Below are positions 18,490 to 23,486 of a stretch of 23,486 nucleotides of DNA, piece after piece. Made by a program: the position numbers and the translations under genes. Each line of letters starts with the position of its first letter. Position 1 is the stretch's first letter. The notes under the pieces were generated by a model. That model saw only the letters and a list, made by a program, of their open reading frames with translations, searched no databases and was not told where the DNA came from. This DNA comes from Nemertoderma westbladi (lineage: Eukaryota > Xenacoelomorpha > Nemertodermatida > Nemertodermatidae), in the NCBI GenBank assembly GCA_032718475.1, contig JAUCBJ010003631.1:1-23486 (forward strand), written 5' to 3'.

Positions 18490-19654
18490 AATTGAAGAAT
18501 TGTCAAAAAAGAAAGACAGGCATCTGGCTGTTATCTTTGTTGACTTCTTCAAGGCCTTTGATTCAGTCTCTCGCTCACGTATGTTCAGCATACTTTCATT
18601 ATATGGGATTCCTGAAGAAATTATTGCAGCAATCAGATCAGTATACGATGGTTCGACAACATTTGTGTCTACTGTTGACGGTGACACAGAACCATTTGAA
18701 GTGTTATGGGGCGTCCTCCAGGGAGACACACTTGCACCATTCTTGTTCATAATTGTAGTTGACTATGTTCTACGCATGTCCTTAGATCATCATAATGATG
18801 CTGGGGTGATGATAACTCCACCTACTGGCTCCAGAGGTCGAGGAAATCCTGCCAAGTACTTAACTGATCTAGACTTTGCTGATGACTTAGGAGTACTCTC
18901 AGAATCACAAGAGGGAGCCCAAAGGCTCCTCAGCTCATTAGAACATGCTGCTTCTAGTGTTGGTCTTTTTATTAACTCCAGAATGACCAAAATTTTGACA
19001 GTTAACTTTGAAAGTCATCAGCAAGTCTCTGATCGGATGAGCATAAGCTCAAAAGATGGTATGCTTGAGCATGTGGATAACTTCTGTTACCTGGGATCAT
19101 GGATCCGGAAGTCAGGTGAGGACCTTCGAATACGTAAGGGAAAGGCATGGGCAGCCTTGAATAGGCTTTCCAGGATTTGGAAGTCTACGAGAATTAATCG
19201 GAAACTTAAGGTCCGATTATTTAGAGCAGCAGTAGTACCAGTACTCCTCTATGGGAGTCCATGCTGGGCTCTAACTGCTGAGGACACAAAATCTCTGGAT
19301 GGCACATTTACAGGAATGCTACGCCGGGTTCATTGTGTCAAGTACAATGCACACATCTCCAACCAGACACTATATAACATTGGAGGTGTCTCATTGGTTT
19401 CCCCAAGCTTGACACTAGAACAAAATCGCCTCCGCTTTGCAGGACATTGCTTTCGCCGTGAGGACCAGCCAGTGCATAATCTTGTACTTTGGCAGCCTCA
19501 TGGAGTGAATAAGCATGGTGGACAGCCCTTGACTTTCTTGAGACGCATCTTAAAGGACACTGGCCTTGAAGATGCGGATGATCTAGCATATGTCATGGGT
19601 GATAGGGAGTTGTGGCGGTGCAATTTTGTCGATAAGCCGGCACAGCATTCTTAA
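18488..19654 (+). pseudogene. LINE reverse transcriptase and C-terminal domain (longest copy)
   Basis: One continuous frame of about 385 codons encodes the LINE reverse transcriptase core. It has VIFVDFFKAFDSVSR (motif A, first catalytic Asp), VLQGDTLAPFLFIIVVDYVL (motif B), and DLDFADDLGVLSES (motif C, with FADD in place of the commoner YADD). Further on are CYLGSWIRKSGEDL and the C-terminal KVRLFRAAVVPVLLYGSPCW...RRVHCVKYNA...RFAGHCFRRED. The KVRLF..AVVPVLLYG and FAGH..R blocks point to RTE-like LINEs; assignment to that clade rather than another APE-type clade is by motif resemblance. The catalytic residues look intact, but frameshifts upstream and loss of the endonuclease make it defective. 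The shared 3' end is about 19680-19690. Two 3' fragments of the same family lie at 11.6 and 13.6 kb. Confidence 0.88.
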
Positions 19655-19690
19655 AAATGCAGCTGCAATGCAGCCTGCCGATCCTAGTAG

Positions 19691-19846
19691 TAGTCCACAT
19701 ACAATGTGTTCGAAAATCGACTTATTCCCCATTTGATAGCGAAAACACACTGATATCGAAAATATCGGCCAGTTTCAACTAAAAAGCAAAGGGGTTGCCC
19801 CAATAAAGGATATATACAACTGTACATAATGTAAAATAATGCCGCC
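19691..19846. other. Short interval, nothing recognised
   Basis: Non-coding sequence between the LINE 3' end and the start of the foldback left arm. No repeat or target duplication was identified. Confidence 0.4.
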
Positions 19847-19850
19847 ATAA

Positions 19851-20560
19851 AATGCTCCTTTTTTCCTCAATTGGTAAAATGGTATCGCCTATTGTTTTGG
19901 TTAGAAAGGCCCCCCTCAGTAATAACCTGCTACTTTCCTTCATTTGGTAAAGTGACCGTTTATTGTTTTGGTTAGAAAGGCCCGCGCCTTTGTAACCCGC
20001 TCCTTTCCTTCATTTGGTAAAGTGACTGTTTATTATTTTGGTTAGAAAATCCCGCCTCTGTAACCTGTTCCTTTCCCTCAATTGGTAATGTTATCATTTA
20101 TTGTTTTGGTTAGAAAAGACCATCTATGTAACCTGCTCCTTTCCTTTATTTGGTAAATGGCTGTTTATTGTTTTGGTTAGAAAATCCCGTCTCTGTAACC
20201 TGCTCCTTTCCCTCAATTAGTTATGTGATCGTTTCTTGTTTTGGTTAGAAAATCCCGCCTCTCTAACCTGCTCCTTTCCCTGATTTGGTAAAGTGACCGT
20301 TTATTGTTTTAGTTAGAAAATCCCGCCTCTGTAACCAGCTCCTTCCCTCAATTAGTTAAATGATTGTTTATTGTTTTGGTTAGAAAATCTCGCCTCTGTA
20401 ATCTGCTCCTTTCCCTGATTTGGTAAAGTGACCGTTTATTGTTTTGGTTAGAAAGGCCCGCCTCTGTAACCTGCCCCTTTCCTTCATTTGGTAAAGTGAC
20501 TCTTATTGTTTTGGTTAGAAAATCCGGTCTCTCTAACCTGCTCCTTTCCATCAATTGGTA
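19851..20560 (-). repeat. 68-bp satellite, left arm (about 10 units)
   Basis: Units such as CCTGCTCCTTTCCCTCAATT, then GGTAAAGTGACCGTTTATTG, then TTTTGGTTAGAAAATCCCGC. The GGTTAGAAA motif recurs at 19899, 19970, 20040, 20108, 20175, 20243, 20311 (as AGTTAG), 20378, 20446 and 20513, a period of 67-71 bp. Outer units are more diverged and irregular than inner ones. This is the reverse complement of the right-arm array. Confidence 0.92.
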
Positions 20561-20835
20561 ATTGTTTTTGGCTATAAAATGAGTATTTTGCTACATCATG
20601 TGGTAATCGGTTATGACAAAAAACCACAAACTAATAAATTTAGAGTCTTTTACCACAGGCGCATATGGAAATCTATATCATAGTCTATAAATCATGGAAT
20701 TTTGAATGTTTTGCCACAATTATTGTAAATTAAACTGTCTGACAGTCAAGAAATCAACAAAATTTTGAATGTTTTGGCACAGGCAGCCACCAGACAGGCA
20801 TAGTGAAATCAACTGTCCGACAGTCCAGAAATCAA

Positions 20836-21545
20836 CAAATTTTGGGGTTTGTGCTTAACGTGTACTAGACTGCTAGAACTTGCGCCGGGAGCTGGCGCAG
20901 AAATGAGCTACTGTACGCCGGGCAATGAGCCGGAAGGCATGGAAGGGTCGGCGCAGAGATGTGCTACGCCGGCGTAACCGGCGGAGCACTGACAATGATA
21001 GAGATGCTGCGTTCGTATTATTATATTAATGTAAATAATAAATAAAAATATTTGTTATATTCCCGGCGTCGTAGCTGCAGAAATTAACCCGGCGCCGGAA
21101 TCAGCCCAGCACACCCGGCGTACATGTACATATTTGCCTGGCGCAGAAATCAGCCCAACCTAGCACCAGGCAGACAGTGAGACTGAGACAGCACGACTGA
21201 CGACAGCAGACATGCGTTCATCAGACCAACAGCACAGCACAGATGGAAACTCACGCTAGCTGACTGCAACTGGTCATTTATTTACGTATTTAACCTTACG
21301 CTGTTATGAAGTTGGCATGTAGGCTATCACAGTTCCAGCTATCAGCTGATCAGTCAGTTTATTTATTTATATATTGCTGTATTGTATAAGATATATTTAT
21401 ATTATATTATGGCAGTGATTTTTTATGTCCTTTTATTTGACTTTTTTTGTCATTTTTTTTTTACGAATTATGCATAATGACTTTTGTTGTCCTTTTAATG
21501 ACTTTTATTGTCCTTTTAATGACTTTTTATGTATGTATTTCTTCA
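20836..21545. other. Foldback spacer with CpG-rich core
   Basis: Sequence between the foldback arms. The part at 20878-21180 is far richer in C, G and CpG than its surroundings. It carries four irregular copies of GGCGCAGAAAT or close variants (20894, 20950, 21073, 21140), with GCCGGCG and CCGGCGCCGG-like palindromes around them. The part at 21477-21530 has tandem TCCTTTTAATGACTTTT units. No open frame of useful length; no transposase. Confidence 0.7.
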
Positions 21546-21749
21546 AACTGTCAGACTGCTGATTTCTGGACTGTCAGACAGTTGATTTCACTATGCCTGT
21601 GCCAAAACATTCCATGATTCCATGATTTATAGACTATGAGATAGATTTCCATATGCGCCTGTAGTAAAAAGACTCTATATTTAATAGTTTGTGGTTGTTG
21701 TCGATAATCGAATACCACATGACGTAGCAAAACACTCATTTTATAGCCA

Positions 21750-23006
21750 AAAACAATTACCAATTGATGGAAAGGAGCAGGTTAAGGCCGAGTTTTCTAA
21801 CCAAAACAATAAACAGTCACTTTACCAAATCAGGGAAAGGAGCAGGTTACAGAGACGGTATTTTCTAACCAAAACAATAAACGATCACTTAACTAATTGA
21901 GGGAAAGGAGCAGGTTACAGAGGCGGGATTTTCTAACCAAAACAATAAACGATCACTTAACTTATTGAGGGAAAGGAGCAGGTTACAGAGGCAGGATTTT
22001 CTAACCAAAACAATAAACGATCACTTAACTTATTGAGGGAAAGGAGCAGGTTACAGAGGCGGGATTTTCTAACCAAAACAATAAACGATCATTTAACTAA
22101 TTGAGGGAAAGGGACAGGTTACAGAGGCGGAATTTTCTAACCAAAACAATAAACGATCACTTAACTAATTGAGGGAAAGGAGCAGGTTACAGAGGCGGGA
22201 TTTTCTAACCAAACCAATAAACGATCATTTAACTAATTGAGGGAAAGGGGCAGGTTACAGAGGCGGGCCTTTCTAACCAAAACAATAAACGGTCACTTTA
22301 CCAATTCAGGGAAAGGAGCAGGTTACAGAGGCGGGATTTTCTAACCAAAACAATAAACGATCATTTAACTAATTGAGGGAAAGGGGCAGGTTACAGAGGC
22401 GGGATTTTCTAACCAAAACAATAAACGATCATTTAACTAATTGAGGGAAAGGGAGCAGGTTACAGAGGCGGGATTTTCTAACCAAAACAATAAACGATCA
22501 CTTAACTAATTGAGGGAAAGGAGCAGTTACAGAGGCGGGATTTTCTAACCAAAACAATAAACGATCATTTAACTAATTGAGGGAAAGGGGCAGGTTACAG
22601 AGGCGGGCCTTTCTAACCAAAACAATAAACGGTCACTTTACCAATTCAGGGAAAGGAGCAGGTTACAGAGGCGGGATTTTCTAACCAAAACAATAAACGA
22701 TCATTTAACTAATTGAGGGAAAGGGGCAGGTTACAGAGGCGGGATTTTCTAACCAAAACAATAAACGATCAATTAACTAATTGAGGGAAAGGAGCAGGTT
22801 ACGGAGACGGGATTTTCTAACCAAAACAATAAACGATAACATTACCAATTGAGAGAAAGGAGCAGGTTACAGAGGCGGGATTTTCTAACCAAAACAATAA
22901 ACGATAACATTACCAATTGAGGGAGAGGAGCAGGTTACAGAGGCGGGATTTTCTAACCAAAACAATAAACAGTCACTTTACCAAATCAGGGAAAGGAGCA
23001 GGTTAT
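21750..23006 (+). repeat. 68-bp satellite, right arm (about 18 units)
   Basis: The TCTAACCAAAACAATAAAC motif (AACC) recurs at 21799, 21867, 21935, 22003, 22071, 22139, 22207, 22275, 22343, 22411, 22480, 22547, 22615, 22683, 22751, 22819, 22887 and 22955. The period is 68 bp with single-base deviations at 22480 and 22547. Units come in two subtypes: GATCAYTTAACTAATTGAGGG, and GGTCACTTTACCAATTCAGG or similar. The combination GCGGGCCTTTCTAACC plus GGTCACTTTACC occurs at 22275 and 22615, 340 bp (five units) apart, showing a duplicated higher-order block. Confidence 0.92.
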
Positions 23007-23328
23007 CCGTAACACTACTCAGACAGTAGTCATGATCCATTATTGATTATAAAACTAATACAGGTATAATCCCAGGAAAACCGTTTCTGGCAAATTTTCA
23101 GAAATATTTATCCGGCTTGCATGCCATGTCTGGCGGCTGTAAACAGGCAAAATGTCTCGGCTACTTTGCAGCTTTTTTGGTACCCGTTTTTCCGGAAATG
23201 TCGCCACTTGCCATAGCCCATGATGGATAAATTAACATGTAATCCTATGGGGACATGGTTTGGGGTGCGACAAATAGCTGGAAAGTTGCCGGGAAGTTAT
23301 AGCCAGTTGCCATGATAACACCTAGCTG
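23007..23328. other. Flank of the foldback element, nothing recognised
   Basis: Non-coding. It contains words also seen just downstream (CCGGAAATGTCGCC near 23191), suggesting a weakly conserved relative of the 47-bp direct repeat that follows. Confidence 0.4.
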
Positions 23329-23406
23329 CCAGACGGAAATTTGTAGCGGCTTTGTCGCCTTTATAATTTTTTGTACCAGACGGAAATTTGTAGCGGCTTT
23401 GTCGCC
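23329..23406. repeat. Direct repeat of 31 bp, period 47
   Basis: CCAGACGGAAATTTGTAGCG followed by GCTTTGTCGCC occurs at 23329-23359 and again at 23376-23406 without a difference. A third, shortened word TACGGAAATG follows. It may be the start of a longer array beyond the window. Confidence 0.85.
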
Positions 23407-23486
23407 ATAATTTATACGGAAATGTACTACTATTGGTCTCCCAATATTAATCAACTGTTTTATTTTGAGACAGCAATACGGTTTGG

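Larger units (their letters stand above)
19847..23006. mobile_element. Foldback element with tandem-repeat arms
   Basis: The left arm (19847-20835) and right arm (21546-23006) are inverted copies. The outer part of each is a tandem array of a 68-bp unit. The inner part is unique: left ATGAGTATTTTGCTACATCA, TTACCACAGGCGCATATGG, and ACTGTCCGACAGTCC with AGAAATCAACA; right the complements CATATGCGCCTGTAGTAA and ACTGTCAGACAGTTGATTTC. The spacer is about 710 bp and encodes nothing recognisable. Long inverted repeats made of tandem units are the defining feature of foldback transposons, such as Drosophila FB and, as I recall, sea urchin TU elements. Exact ends are inferred from where the arms stop matching (ATAA...TTAT). 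No clear target duplication was found. Confidence 0.85.

Noticed and set aside
19338-19589. Minus-strand open frame within the LINE, and its mirror at 11730-11981
   Set aside because: Antisense shadow of the reverse transcriptase C-terminal region; it appears in both copies only because the DNA is homologous.
20348-20554. Minus-strand frame with repeated RSRLxRxDFLTKT blocks
   Set aside because: Translation of the 68-bp satellite; 68 is not a multiple of three, so the frame cannot persist across units. The same applies to the plus-strand frame at 21691-21900.
1-23486. CRISPR array or bacterial operon
   Set aside because: The regular repeats are head-to-tail satellites with no unique spacers of constant length, and no cas-like genes or bacterial signals exist.

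Overview
This looks like a piece of an animal (metazoan) nuclear genome. It is AT-rich, has no compact gene layout, ribosome-binding sites or operons, and almost everything recognisable is a transposable element or satellite-like repeat typical of eukaryotes: APE-type and CR1-like LINE fragments, a BEL/Pao-like gag remnant, a piggyBac deletion derivative, MITE-like inverted repeats and a foldback element. The organism cannot be fixed from the sequence. A marine invertebrate, possibly a deuterostome, is my guess, because foldback elements with tandemly repetitive arms and abundant TAGGCCTA palindromes fit that kind of genome. I see no host protein-coding gene or exon, rRNA, tRNA or CRISPR array that I can defend.

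Layout. 0.2-1.2 kb: two copies of a dispersed repeat, each carrying a G-rich minisatellite of about 15 bp. 3.26-3.95 kb: an AT-rich inverted repeat with perfect 113-bp tandem units. 3.97-4.07 kb: a hairpin of 15-bp units with GGACAATTC cores. 4.07-4.99 kb: minus-strand remnant of a LINE endonuclease and probably its GC-rich upstream part. 5.05-5.24 kb: broken BEL/Pao-like gag. 6.2-6.5 kb: a 278-bp MITE between TTAA sites. 6.8-7.28 kb: frameshifted CR1-like LINE linker. 7.3-11.6 kb: mostly featureless, with a hairpin at 10.98-11.15 kb. 11.64-12.26 and 13.6-13.85 kb: two minus-strand 3' fragments of the LINE family whose longest copy lies at 18.2-19.69 kb. 13.44 and 14.1 kb: long G/C homopolymers. 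14.46-16.32 kb: an internally deleted piggyBac with terminal inverted repeats, the two ends of the transposase, and a 21-bp minisatellite organised in 107-bp higher-order units. 16.7-17.06 kb: TTTTCAAAA low-complexity DNA. 17.9-18.2 kb: a duplicated block of about 95 bp.

19.85-23.0 kb: the most striking structure. A 3.2-kb foldback element has arms made of a 68-bp tandem repeat, about 10 units on the left and 18 on the right in opposite orientation, followed inward by unique inverted segments and a spacer of about 0.7 kb with a CpG-rich core and no transposase.

No genes act together here. The coherent theme is repeat biology: non-autonomous or dead elements that carry or are made of short tandem arrays, several of them built around the same GTCCG (or CGGAC) core.
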